Shown one piece after another: positions 17,054-25,358 of a stretch of DNA of 64,000 nucleotides. The notes beneath the pieces were generated by a model. That model was not told the origin of the DNA. It ran no database searches and worked only from the letters and a program-made list of their open reading frames with translations. Positions within the stretch are counted from its first letter, which is position 1. Every line of letters begins with the position of its first letter. Source of the stretch: Pontibacter akesuensis (lineage in GTDB: Bacteria > Bacteroidota > Bacteroidia > Cytophagales > Hymenobacteraceae); assembly GCF_001611675.1 (NCBI RefSeq), contig NZ_CP014766.1, positions 2,790,001-2,854,000 of the forward strand, given 5' to 3'. Made by a program: the position numbers and the translations under genes.

Positions 17054-18151
17054 GTGAGAATATCCAAAGAAGTTAAAGTTGCGTTACTAGGCATTGTCGC
17101 ACTTGTCATATTGTATTTCGGTTTCATGTTCCTGAAAGGGTCAGATATCTTCTCTGACTCGAATAAGTACTATGTGGAGTATGCCAATGTAGATGGCCTG
17201 GTGCCTTCAAACCCTGTTATTCTGAACGGGATACAGGTTGGCTCTGTGCAGGGCATGGAGCTTCTCACCGAGCAGGGCAACCGGATCAGGGTAGAGATTG
17301 GGGTGCTGAAGGATATTGATGTGGGCGACTCCACCATTGCAGCCCTCGGCAACTCTGACCTACTCGGCAGCAAAGCCATTACGCTGCACCTGGGCAACAG
17401 TACCACCCTCTACAAAGGCGGTGAAAAGCTTATTCCCTACAACGCGAGCAGCATCACCGACATCATCTCAAATAAAACGGTTCCTATCATCGACAAGGTG
17501 GACACCACGCTTGCCCGCGTAAACCGCCTACTGGATAGCGAAGCGAAGGACAACCTGCAGAACATCCTGGCTAACACCGAGGCGACCACCGAAGCCATCA
17601 ACCGGATACTGCGCGCCAACCAGGAGAATATCAACCAGATTACGAGTAACATAAGTTCGTTAACCACCTCGCTCCGCGAAACACAGCGCCACATCAACCA
17701 CCTGGCTCAAAACATGTCTGAGATTACAGATACGCTAAAGCGAGCAGAGATAAATCAACTGGTGCGAAACGCAAACCAGGCAGTAACGGAACTGGAGGCC
17801 GCGGCCACCAAACTCAACTCAGGCCAGGGCTCTTTGGGCAGGCTGATGAACGACGAGCAGCTCTATGAGAACCTGAACCGCTCCACCGAATCCCTGAATC
17901 TGTTGCTGCGCGATGTGCAGGCCTACCCGAAGCGCTATGTGAACTTCTCCGTGTTTGGCCGAAAAGACAAGTATAAAGTAGACGAGACAGGCCGTGTGAT
18001 CACGCTGGAGGAGGTAAAGGAGATGCAGGAGGATAATGCCGCCGAATTCCGTACGGTGCCGGACACAGTATATGTGCCTGTTCCTGCTAAAAATACGGTT
18101 CCGGGGGCTGCCATTGTGCCAGCCAAAACGGATAGCGTTAAATCAAACTAA
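17054..18151 (+). CDS. MCE/MlaD family lipid-transport substrate-binding protein
   Basis: 365 aa with a GTG start. A single N-terminal membrane anchor at about 8-27 is followed by the MCE domain at about 38-115 (VDGLVPSNPVILNGIQVGSV, DLLGSKAI). A long helical/coiled region runs from about 150 to 290, as in the periplasmic tunnel of MCE proteins. It would bind phospholipid in the periplasm with an ABC transporter (MlaE/MlaF), neither of which is in the window. It follows the amidase closely. Confidence 0.9.
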   Translation: MRISKEVKVALLGIVALVILYFGFMFLKGSDIFSDSNKYYVEYANVDGLVPSNPVILNGIQVGSVQGMELLTEQGNRIRVEIGVLKDIDVGDSTIAALGNSDLLGSKAITLHLGNSTTLYKGGEKLIPYNASSITDIISNKTVPIIDKVDTTLARVNRLLDSEAKDNLQNILANTEATTEAINRILRANQENINQITSNISSLTTSLRETQRHINHLAQNMSEITDTLKRAEINQLVRNANQAVTELEAAATKLNSGQGSLGRLMNDEQLYENLNRSTESLNLLLRDVQAYPKRYVNFSVFGRKDKYKVDETGRVITLEEVKEMQEDNAAEFRTVPDTVYVPVPAKNTVPGAAIVPAKTDSVKSN

Positions 18152-18182
18152 GACGCAATGTTAAAAATTGTATATTTGTAAA

Positions 18183-18204
18183 GTCCGCTTGAAAGAGCGG
18201 ATTT
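18183..18204 (+). terminator. Hairpin terminator after the MCE gene
   Basis: TCCGCT pairs with AGCGGA around TGAAAG and is followed by TTTTCGCATTTTT. A TATATTTG sequence at 18171-18178 just upstream also resembles a -7 box, so part of this may instead be the leader of the carboxylase gene. Confidence 0.55.
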
Positions 18205-18246
18205 TCGCATTTTTATACCACCCTAAAACTAATCAAACTAGCTTGC

Positions 18247-19875
18247 ATGGATATCGAATTCAACAAAAACGAAGACGCACTGAAGCAGCTATCTTTTCAG
18301 CTGAAGAACAAACTACAGAAGGTACACCTGGGCGGCGGTGAGAAACGCATTGCCAAAGAACACGCGAAGGGTAAGATGACCGCCCGCGAGCGCATCAACT
18401 ACCTGCTGGATGAAGGCACCGAATTCCTGGAGGTAGGCGCTTTTGCCGGTGAGGGAATGTACGAGGAAGTTGGCGGCTGCCCAAGCGGCGGCGTGGTAAC
18501 CGGTATCGGCTACATCAGGGGCCGTCAGTGTGTGGTGGTGGCCAACGACGCCACCGTGAAGGCCGGCGCCTGGTTCCCGATCACTGCCAAGAAAAACCTG
18601 CGTGCCCAGGAAATCTCCATCGAGAACAAACTGCCGATTGTATACTTAGTGGACAGTGCCGGTGTGTTCCTGCCGATGCAGGACGAAATTTTCCCGGACA
18701 AGGAGCACTTCGGCCGCATGTTCCGCAACAATGCGGTAATGAGCTCCATGGGCATTGTTCAGATTGCCGCCATCATGGGCAGTTGCGTGGCCGGCGGGGC
18801 TTACCTGCCCATTATGAGTGACGAGGCCCTGATTGTGGAAGGCACAGGATCTGTTTTCCTGGCGGGTTCCTACCTGGTAAAATCTGCCATTGGCGAGTCG
18901 ATTGATAACGAAACCTTAGGCGGCGCCACCACGCATTCCGAGATATCGGGCGTAACGGACTACAAGTGCAAAGACGATAAAGAGGCGCTGGACCATATCC
19001 GCAACATCTTCGATAAGATGGGTGAGAACCCGAAAGCCGGCTTTAGCCGCGTGGCGCCCGCTGCCCCGAAACTGGAGGAGAAGGAAATCTACGGGCTGCT
19101 GCCCTCTGACCGCGTGAAGCCTTACGACATGATGGACATCATACTTCGGTTGGTGGACAACTCGGAGTTTGAACCTTACAAAGACCTGTATGGACAGACC
19201 TTGATATGCGGCCTTGCCCGAGTAGATGGCTGGTCTGTTGGTATTGTGGCGAACCAGCGCAAAATTGTGAAGAGCAAGAAAGGCGAGATGCAGATGGGTG
19301 GCGTGATTTACTCCGACTCGGCCGACAAAGCCGCACGCTTTATCATGAACTGCAATCAGAAGAAGATTCCGCTGGTGTTCCTGCAGGACGTTTCTGGTTT
19401 TATGGTGGGCAGCAAATCTGAGCATGGCGGCATTATTAAAGACGGCGCCAAAATGGTGAGTGCCATGTCTAACTCGGTTGTGCCGAAGTTTACCATACTT
19501 GTAGGCAACAGCTACGGAGCCGGCAACTACGCCATGTGCGGCAAGGCCTACGACCCGCGCCTGATCTACTCCTGGCCAACAGCCCAGTTAGCCGTGATGA
19601 GTGGCGCTGCCGCTGCTAAAACGCTGCTTCAGATCCAGGTATCTTCGCTCAAAGCAAAAGGAGAGGTGATAACGCCGGAGGCCGAGCAGGAACTGCTGGA
19701 GCGCATCACCAACAAGTATAACGAGGAGCTGTCGCCATACTATGCGGCGGCCAGACTTTGGGTAGATGGCATCATTGATCCGCTGGAAACGCGCAAAGTA
19801 ATCTCAATGGGCATCGAAGCGGCCAACCACGCGCCGATAGAGAAACCGTACAATGTGGGTGTGATCCAAACGTGA
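18247..19875 (+). CDS. Acyl-CoA carboxylase beta subunit (methylcrotonyl-CoA carboxylase-like)
   Basis: Carboxyltransferase subunit of 542 aa. Motifs favour the methylcrotonyl-CoA class: [44 protein letters not shown]-like block, [54 protein letters not shown]. It moves carboxyl from carboxybiotin to an acyl-CoA in leucine or propionate metabolism. No biotin carboxylase/carrier alpha subunit is adjacent, so the partner is encoded elsewhere. Exact substrate is not proven. Confidence 0.88.
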   Translation: [542 protein letters not shown]

Positions 19876-19995
19876 GATAAATTTTAAATTATGAATTAGA
19901 AATTAGAAATGAGGGTTTATTTAAGAGTGGGCGTTAGAACTGTGGTTTCCCAAACTTCTAATTTCTAATTTTGAATTTCTAATTACCAAAGTATA
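19876..19995. repeat. Inverted-repeat intergenic element (AATTATGAATTA type)
   Basis: The left arm near 19886-19912 (AAATTATGAATTAGAAATT and continuation) is opposed by a right arm near 19954-19984 (CTTCTAATTTCTAATTTTG and continuation). The element fills the gap between the carboxylase stop and the GTG start of the next co-directional gene. Confidence 0.7.
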
Positions 19996-20844
19996 GTGAC
20001 GAAGAACGAAATAAAGGCGCTGATCTCGCTGCTGGATGACAGGGACAATGAGGTGGCGACGTATGTGGAGAAGCAGATTGTGCACTTAGGCGAAGGCATT
20101 ATTCCATTTCTGGAAGAGGAGTGGGAGGAGACGCTGAACGCTGACCTGCAAAAGAAAATAGAAGACCTGATTCATAACCTGCAATTCGGGGGGCTGCTGC
20201 AGCGCCTGAAGACCTGGAAGGAAACCGGGGCCGAGAACCTGTTGGAGGGCATGTGGCTGGTGAATTCTTACCTGTACCCGGACGTGGAGTTCGCTTCCAT
20301 CAATAAAACCATCGACCAGCTGTACTTCGATGCCTGGACGCAGATGAAGGAGGAAATGCACCCCTACGACCAGGTGAAGGCGCTGAATAACGTGCTGTTC
20401 CGGGAGAAGCGTTTCACGGCGAACACCAAGAACTTCCATTCGCCGGCCAACTCCATGCTGCACCTGGTGCTGGAGAGCAAGCGCGGCAACCCGCTTACCC
20501 TGTGCGTGCTCTACATGACGCTGGCGCAGCGCCTGGATATGCCAGTGTACGGCGTGAACCTGCCCAACCTGTTTATACTTACCTATAAGCTGGATGGCAT
20601 GCAGTTTTACATCAATGTGTACAACAAAGGCCTTATCCTGAGCAAATCAGACATCGACAACTACATCCTGCAGCTCGACCTGAACCCGATGGATATCTTC
20701 TATGAGCCCTGCTCTAACCTGGAGATCGTGAAGCGCGCCCTGCGCAACCTTGCCTTCTCGTTTGAGAAGATGGATGATCCGGAAAAGGCAACCGAAGTGA
20801 TGAAACTGCTCACGGCCATCACTGACGAGGACCCGGTAGTATAA
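19996..20844 (+). CDS. SirB1/transglutaminase-like family protein (UPF0162)
   Basis: 282 aa from a GTG start. The C-terminal half has the Transglut_core2 pattern: NSMLHLVLESKRGNPLTLCVLYMTLAQRLDMPVYGVNLP. Unlike classical transglutaminases, the catalytic role of this family is not established. The N-terminal half is helical with HEAT-like character. The start adjoins a hairpin element; a strong terminator follows. Confidence 0.8.
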   Translation: MTKNEIKALISLLDDRDNEVATYVEKQIVHLGEGIIPFLEEEWEETLNADLQKKIEDLIHNLQFGGLLQRLKTWKETGAENLLEGMWLVNSYLYPDVEFASINKTIDQLYFDAWTQMKEEMHPYDQVKALNNVLFREKRFTANTKNFHSPANSMLHLVLESKRGNPLTLCVLYMTLAQRLDMPVYGVNLPNLFILTYKLDGMQFYINVYNKGLILSKSDIDNYILQLDLNPMDIFYEPCSNLEIVKRALRNLAFSFEKMDDPEKATEVMKLLTAITDEDPVV

Positions 20845-20860
20845 CGCAAGTATGGCAGCC

Positions 20861-20913
20861 ACATAAAAATCGAAGGCCACTCCTATACCAGGAGTGGCCT
20901 TCGATTTTTATGT
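20861..20913. terminator. Terminator with 24-bp perfect stem
   Basis: Arms 20861-20884 and 20890-20913 pair perfectly around ATACC, with AAAAA/TTTTT near the outer ends, so it can act in both directions. Confidence 0.88.
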
Positions 20914-21002
20914 CGTTTAAGGGCTAGTACGCGACCAATTTAATCTTTAGAGTTAGCAAGGTTATCCTAAACTGTGCTGAAGACTTTTTGCGAATCATTT
21001 CT

Positions 21003-21031
21003 AATTCATAATTTCTAATTTTTAATTTGGC
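21003..21031. repeat. Single arm of the AATTATGAATTA repeat family
   Basis: TCTAATTCATAATTTCTAAT and its continuation match one arm of the hairpin elements, but no facing arm was found nearby. It lies between convergent genes, unlike the complete copies. Confidence 0.5.
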
Positions 21032-21036
21032 GTAGC

Positions 21037-21618
21037 CTAGTACTTCTTGATCAAACAACCTGTAGCGCGCTTATCGGTGGAGGTCAGGGCTTTGTTTGCC
21101 AGCACCTCATCCAGCACGTTCTTCAGGTAAAAGTTCTTCACATCGCCTGCCACCTGCGGGTTATCGTCGATAGCGCCTTTATATTTGAGAATAAACTCAC
21201 CATTGTTGTTATGCAGCACAAACACCTCTGGGGTCTTGGTGGCGCCAAACTGCGAGCTTATCTTTTGTCCCTCGTCAGAGAGGTAAGGGCTATACTTTTT
21301 AGTGCCCATGTCCTGCAAAGTTTCGCCAGCATCGCCAGCACCTGAGTTAATGTAAACAAACTGCACGCCTTTGCTACCGTAGCTGCTGGCAAGCGTTACC
21401 AATCGGTTTTCGTACAATTTAGCATAGGGGCACTGGTTGTTGGTAAACACCAGCACAACCGTCTTGGCATTTGTAAAATTACTAAGGGACGTGTTCTCGT
21501 TGTTCACGCCCTTCAGGGTGAAGTCCGCCACTTTATCACCTAGTTTGTAGCCGCCAGACTGTGCAAAGGCACTCAGCGAGAACAATAAGGCTGTGGCAAG
21601 AGAGGCTAGGTGTTTCAT
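21037..21618 (-). CDS. Secreted thioredoxin-fold (redoxin/AhpC-TSA) protein
   Basis: Starts at the ATG at 21618 (MKHLASLATALLF, 193 aa) with a signal peptide ending in SAFAQ. The AhpC/TSA-like domain has KVADFTLKGVNNENTSLSNF and the redox site NNQCPYAKLYENRL, a single-cysteine CPYA in place of CxxC. VFVLHNNNGEFILKYKGAIDD is typical of the thioredoxin fold. Probably a periplasmic peroxiredoxin-like or thiol protein; substrate unknown. It follows the phosphopantetheinyl transferase by 22 bases. Confidence 0.8.
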   Translation of the reverse strand: MKHLASLATALLFSLSAFAQSGGYKLGDKVADFTLKGVNNENTSLSNFTNAKTVVLVFTNNQCPYAKLYENRLVTLASSYGSKGVQFVYINSGAGDAGETLQDMGTKKYSPYLSDEGQKISSQFGATKTPEVFVLHNNNGEFILKYKGAIDDNPQVAGDVKNFYLKNVLDEVLANKALTSTDKRATGCLIKKY

Positions 21619-21640
21619 GTCTTTATAGTTAAGTTTTGTA

Positions 21641-22294
21641 TTATACTTTAGCAAGTGCTTGATCGATACAGTAGGTTAATACGTGTCCGTACAGGGTTTC
21701 GTGGTGAATACGGTACAATTTAGAAAAATTTTCTGTTTGTACACGCCCTTGCAGGAGATTTGCTTTATCCAATGGCTCCACCGCCAGGTTCTCCTTAAAA
21801 ATCAATTGTTTACGGCTGTACATTTTATACAAGGTTTCCTTTGCACTCCAGTACAGGCATGTTTCCCGTTCATCAGCTAAAGTATACGTCTGCTCTTGGT
21901 CTGTCAGAAACTTTTCCTGCACACGCAAGGCTTTCGGGGATATTAATTCAATATCTATGCCAACCTCATAAGTGTCTGAAAGTATAACCGCAGCCATGGC
22001 CGGGGAATGGGAAATGGAGACATGAAAGCGGGAATCGGAGAAGTAGGGCTTCCCCAGTTCGTTGCGCAGCAGCTGCAGGGGTAGCGGCGTAAGTTCTTCC
22101 AGCAGGCTATAGGTGAGCACGCGGCTTGCCAGCCACTCCCGCTGCCGTTTGGGGTGCACTTCCGCCAATCGCTTGTCTACGCTGGCTTGCGGCGGCAGCG
22201 CCTGCAGCAGGTCGTCCAGTGGCTCCTCCAGGCGCCACAGGCCTATAATCGTGTTGTCGTTGATAAACTTGGAGAGTAGCAGGGGCATAAGCAA
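21641..22294 (-). CDS. 4'-phosphopantetheinyl transferase superfamily protein
   Basis: Transfers phosphopantetheine from CoA to carrier proteins. 217 aa, Sfp/HetI-like two-lobed size. Signatures: ISHSPAMAAV, VGIDIELISPKALR (magnesium-binding Asp/Glu) and CLYWSAKETLYKMYSR. The target could be the fatty acid acyl carrier protein or a secondary-metabolite carrier; no carrier gene is adjacent. Confidence 0.9.
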   Translation of the reverse strand: MLMPLLLSKFINDNTIIGLWRLEEPLDDLLQALPPQASVDKRLAEVHPKRQREWLASRVLTYSLLEELTPLPLQLLRNELGKPYFSDSRFHVSISHSPAMAAVILSDTYEVGIDIELISPKALRVQEKFLTDQEQTYTLADERETCLYWSAKETLYKMYSRKQLIFKENLAVEPLDKANLLQGRVQTENFSKLYRIHHETLYGHVLTYCIDQALAKV

Positions 22295-22396
22295 TAATGT
22301 GTAAGCGTTTCGGTTTTACTTGTACAGGCAGCGCCGTTTAGCCTTATTTGTTGTAAATTTAGCTGATTTTTAACACAGACTAAGAGCAAAGCCAGT

Positions 22397-23317
22397 ATGG
22401 CCAGCAAAGTACAAGTACAAAAAATGGCCACCCTAACCGGTCACCGCGATTGTGTGTATACGTTAGAACGCTCCGGCGACGCTAACATTTTTTACTCCGC
22501 TGGTGGTGATGGCATGGTGGTGGCCTGGAACCTGAACGACCCGGAGAACGGAGAACTGATGGCACGCGTGAGCACCTCGGTATACGCTTTGCGGCACCTG
22601 CCGCAGCGCAACCTGCTGCTGCTGGGCCAGAACCAGGAAGGCCTGCAGGTAATTGATTTGGCGCAGAAGGCGGTGCTAAAGTCGGTGGCGCTACCTAAAG
22701 TGGCCATATTTGACATTCTCCATACTTCTGCGGGGCAGGGCAAGGTGTTTGTGGCGATGGGCAACGGCGCCGTCTGCGTGTTAGCGGCCGACACGTTCGA
22801 GCTGCAAACTATTCTCCGTAAGTCTGATAAAAGTGCCCGCTGCCTCGCCTACAACAAGCGTACAAACGAACTCGCCGTCGGCTACAGCGACCATGCCATC
22901 CGTGTTTTCAACGCAGGCACGCTGGAACTGAAGTATGAGCTGGCCTCGCATACGAACTCCGTGTTCAGCGTGGTTTACTCACCGGACGGAAAGCTGCTGC
23001 TGAGCGGCGGCCGCGACGCGCACCTGCGGGTGTGGGAGGTGGAGGAGCAGTACAAAGAACGTGGCTACGTGATCGCGCACATGTACACCATCAACCACAT
23101 TACCTACAGCCCCGACGGCCAATATTTCGCCACCTGCAGCATGGACAAATCCATCAAAGTATGGGATGCGGAAACGTTTAAATTGCTGAAAGTGATAGAC
23201 AAAGTGCGGAATGCCAGCCACGGCACTTCGGTAAATAAATTATTTTGGTCGGCTCATCAGAATCAGTTAGTTTCGTGTAGTGATGACCGCACCATTTCGG
23301 TTTGGGATATTAAATAA
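22397..23317 (+). CDS. WD40-repeat beta-propeller protein
   Basis: 306 aa with about seven WD40 blades. Clear examples: SAGGDGMVVAWNL near the N-terminus, LLSGGRDAHLRVWEV, FATCSMDKSIKVWD and LVSCSDDRTISVWDIK at the C-terminus. No signal peptide, so it is cytoplasmic. It probably serves as a protein-interaction platform. Its stop overlaps the start of the DivIVA-domain gene (TAATG), which indicates coupled expression and possibly a shared job. Confidence 0.88.
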   Translation: MASKVQVQKMATLTGHRDCVYTLERSGDANIFYSAGGDGMVVAWNLNDPENGELMARVSTSVYALRHLPQRNLLLLGQNQEGLQVIDLAQKAVLKSVALPKVAIFDILHTSAGQGKVFVAMGNGAVCVLAADTFELQTILRKSDKSARCLAYNKRTNELAVGYSDHAIRVFNAGTLELKYELASHTNSVFSVVYSPDGKLLLSGGRDAHLRVWEVEEQYKERGYVIAHMYTINHITYSPDGQYFATCSMDKSIKVWDAETFKLLKVIDKVRNASHGTSVNKLFWSAHQNQLVSCSDDRTISVWDIK

Positions 23318-24315
23318 TGTTCGTTATGAAGATTACACCATTAGAGATCAGGCAAAAAACGTTTGAGAAGGCATTTAGAGGACTAGACAAGGATGAGGTA
23401 AACGCGTTTTTGCTTACCCTCTCGCAGCAGTGGGAAAAGCTGCAGGACGAGAACAAGGATCTGCGCATGAAGCTCGATGCCTCGCACCGCGAGACGCAGA
23501 AGCTGCGCGAGGTGGAATCTTCCCTTTACAAAACCCTTAAAACCGCCGAAGACACCGGGAACAGCATCATGGAGCAGGCCAAGAAATCGGCCGAACTGCA
23601 GGCGCGCGAGTCGGAGCTGAAAGCAGATGAGCTGATGAACCAGGCCCGCAACGAAGCACGCCAGATGCTGGAGGATGCCAAGAAGCAGGCCGAACGCGTG
23701 GTACTGGAGATGCAGGAGCAGGTGAAAGCCCTGGACCAGGATTGCCAGCGCATGGAAAGCTACCTCGATAGCCTTGTACGTGACCTGCGCCACCTGGCAA
23801 ACGAGGCGATGGAGAAGGTGGAAAAAGCCAACGCAAAACCAAAAGTAGCCACAAGCAGTATTCTTTCAAGGGCAGCCCACATTGAGGTGGAAAACACAGA
23901 GCTGCTGAAAAACCTGAAAGAAATGAACACGAACTTAGAAAGCAAGCCATACCAACTAGCGGAATCAACTGCGTCGAACGCGCCCGTGATGGTGCACCAG
24001 GCCAAGGCCAATGGGTATACGCCCCTCGGCGATCCTGCCCCGGATGTAACTCAGCCACAGCCTGAGGTGCCGCAGCCGGTTACGCCAGTGCCTAACATCC
24101 CATCGCCGGAGATTGAGCAGCCAGCACCCGATTACCCGGGCCGCGTGCCTGCGCCGGACATTGAGCAGCCCATTCCGGATGTGCAGCCGGTAACACCGGA
24201 TCGCCCGGAAATTCAGCCGCCGATGACAGAGCCGAGCCGCAATGCCTACGCCAGCACGTACGACGGTGCCGGCTCCCGAAAAACGACCGGCTCTTTCTTC
24301 GACGAGATAGGCTAA
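23317..24315 (+). CDS. DivIVA-domain protein with proline-rich C-terminal tail
   Basis: 332 aa. The N-terminal motif ITPLEIRQKTFEKAFRGLDKDEV is the DivIVA lipid-binding segment. Coiled coil runs to about residue 175. After about 225 the sequence becomes low-complexity, with Pro repeats of the type P-x-I-E-Q-P and P-x-V-T-P. DivIVA proteins mark poles or septa by sensing membrane curvature in Gram-positives; the role in Bacteroidota is less clear. An alternative ATG is at 23326. Coupled to the WD40 gene upstream and folB downstream. Confidence 0.85.
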   Translation: MFVMKITPLEIRQKTFEKAFRGLDKDEVNAFLLTLSQQWEKLQDENKDLRMKLDASHRETQKLREVESSLYKTLKTAEDTGNSIMEQAKKSAELQARESELKADELMNQARNEARQMLEDAKKQAERVVLEMQEQVKALDQDCQRMESYLDSLVRDLRHLANEAMEKVEKANAKPKVATSSILSRAAHIEVENTELLKNLKEMNTNLESKPYQLAESTASNAPVMVHQAKANGYTPLGDPAPDVTQPQPEVPQPVTPVPNIPSPEIEQPAPDYPGRVPAPDIEQPIPDVQPVTPDRPEIQPPMTEPSRNAYASTYDGAGSRKTTGSFFDEIG

Positions 24316-24322
24316 GCAGCGC

Positions 24323-24679
24323 ATGGGGCAGATTACGCTGGAGGGCATGGAGTTTTTTGCCTTCCATGGCTATTATGATGAGGAGCAGAAGATAGGTAAC
24401 AAGTATGGCATCGACCTGACGATTCATACAGACCTGCAACGAACCGCCGCATCGGATAAGCTGGAAGAAACGGTAAACTACGAAGTGCTGTACGCGCTGG
24501 TGCTGGAGGAGATGAAATCTCCGGCCCGCCTGCTCGAGCACCTCGGTCACCGCATTATCGACAAGGTGTATAACGCGTTTCCGTTTGTGCAGCTGGTGAA
24601 GGTGGATGTATACAAGTATAACCCGCCCCTCGGTGGTATTTGCAAATGGGCAAAGGTTACGCTGGAGGAAGCAAGATAA
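24323..24679 (+). CDS. folB: Dihydroneopterin aldolase
   Basis: Converts 7,8-dihydroneopterin to 6-hydroxymethyl-dihydropterin and glycolaldehyde in folate synthesis. 118 aa, standard. LEGMEFFAFHGYYDEEQ at the N-terminus, VNYEVLY in the middle, LLEHLGHRIIDKV with the catalytic Lys following the family pattern, and KYNPPLGG near the end. It starts seven bases after the DivIVA-domain gene. Confidence 0.95.
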   Translation: MGQITLEGMEFFAFHGYYDEEQKIGNKYGIDLTIHTDLQRTAASDKLEETVNYEVLYALVLEEMKSPARLLEHLGHRIIDKVYNAFPFVQLVKVDVYKYNPPLGGICKWAKVTLEEAR

Positions 24680-24698
24680 AAAGTACTTATTGATACGT

Positions 24699-24735
24699 AA
24701 AGCAGCTGGGTTCAGGAATGGAGCCAGCTGCTTTT
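24699..24735 (+). terminator. Terminator after folB
   Basis: AAAGCAGCTGG (24699-24709) pairs with CCAGCTGCTTT (24724-24734) around 14 bases and ends in TTTT. Confidence 0.7.
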
Positions 24736-25090
24736 GGTTTATACCTGTGCTTGCGGTTGATGGGGCTACAACTGCTAGTAATTTCAGCAAAATATATTTA
24801 CTAGCTGCCACTGCTTTCGCGGCCTCAGCCAAGCTATCCTTTCTAGCAACCGCTAATCCTCCAGCTCCCAAGCACCAATTGTTTCACTTCCTACTTTGGA
24901 GCGCTCACGGCCGCGGGGCCCCGTCCTCGGGCATCGCGCTGTGCGCCTGAAGCTGCTCCTCGCTCCGCTGCGGGCTGCCCTAACGGGCACCGCAACATGC
25001 ACAAGGCGCTCAACCCAAGGACTGGAATCAGCTCATATAGCCACAGCTTTCGCTATGCAACAAGCAGAACTCTCTCTTTGAAGAAGAACT

Positions 25091-25118
25091 GTCCCCTTGA
25101 GGGGACTAGAGGGGTGTT
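25091..25118. repeat. CCCCTT-GAGGGG intergenic repeat, copy 1
   Basis: A palindromic core GTCCCCTTGAGGGGAC followed by TAGAGGGGTGTT. Related copies are at 25173-25203, 25318-25350 and 28008-28040. Confidence 0.6.
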
Positions 25119-25172
25119 CCTGATTAGCTTTCGCCACAGTATTTACACTTGAGTAGTCGCTACTACAGAAAT

Positions 25173-25203
25173 TCCCCTCCTCCGAGGGGTTAGGGGTGGG
25201 TTC
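25173..25203. repeat. CCCCTCC-GAGGGG intergenic repeat, copy 2
   Basis: CCCCTCCTCCGAGGGG followed by TTAGGGGTGGG, the same layout as copy 1 about 80 bases away. Confidence 0.6.
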
Positions 25204-25317
25204 AACAGAACTGCCGTAGCAGCAGCGCTTATATCCTATTAAAAGCCGTTTCAGGTTCCCTGCCCTATACAAGTATAGGCAGGGGGTGGTTTGTGCATGC
25301 AAAACCAACTTATAAAA

Positions 25318-25350
25318 TCCCCCGCCCCTTGGGGAGAGGACTAGGGGCAG
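25318..25350. repeat. CCCC-GGGG intergenic repeat, copy 3
   Basis: CCGCCCCTTGGGGAGAGG followed by ACTAGGGGCAG, adjoining the 3' end of meaB. Confidence 0.5.
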
Positions 25351-25358
25351 TCTATTAC

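Larger units (their letters stand above)
24736..25358. other. Gene-free region with GC-rich patch and CCCC/GGGG hairpin repeats
   Basis: No convincing gene. A GC-rich patch of about 110 bases lies near 24895-25010. Three short elements with a CCCCT...AGGGG core follow at 25091-25118, 25173-25203 and 25318-25350. Open frames here have no family motifs and atypical composition. Confidence 0.6.

Noticed and set aside
23567..24871. Minus-strand frames across the DivIVA-domain and folB genes
   Set aside because: Antisense to the proline-rich tail and to folB; composition is biased and no motif was recognised.
25033..25308. Short minus-strand frame in the gene-free region near 25 kb
   Set aside because: It is made largely of CCCC/GGGG repeat sequence and has no domain; better explained as repeat DNA.
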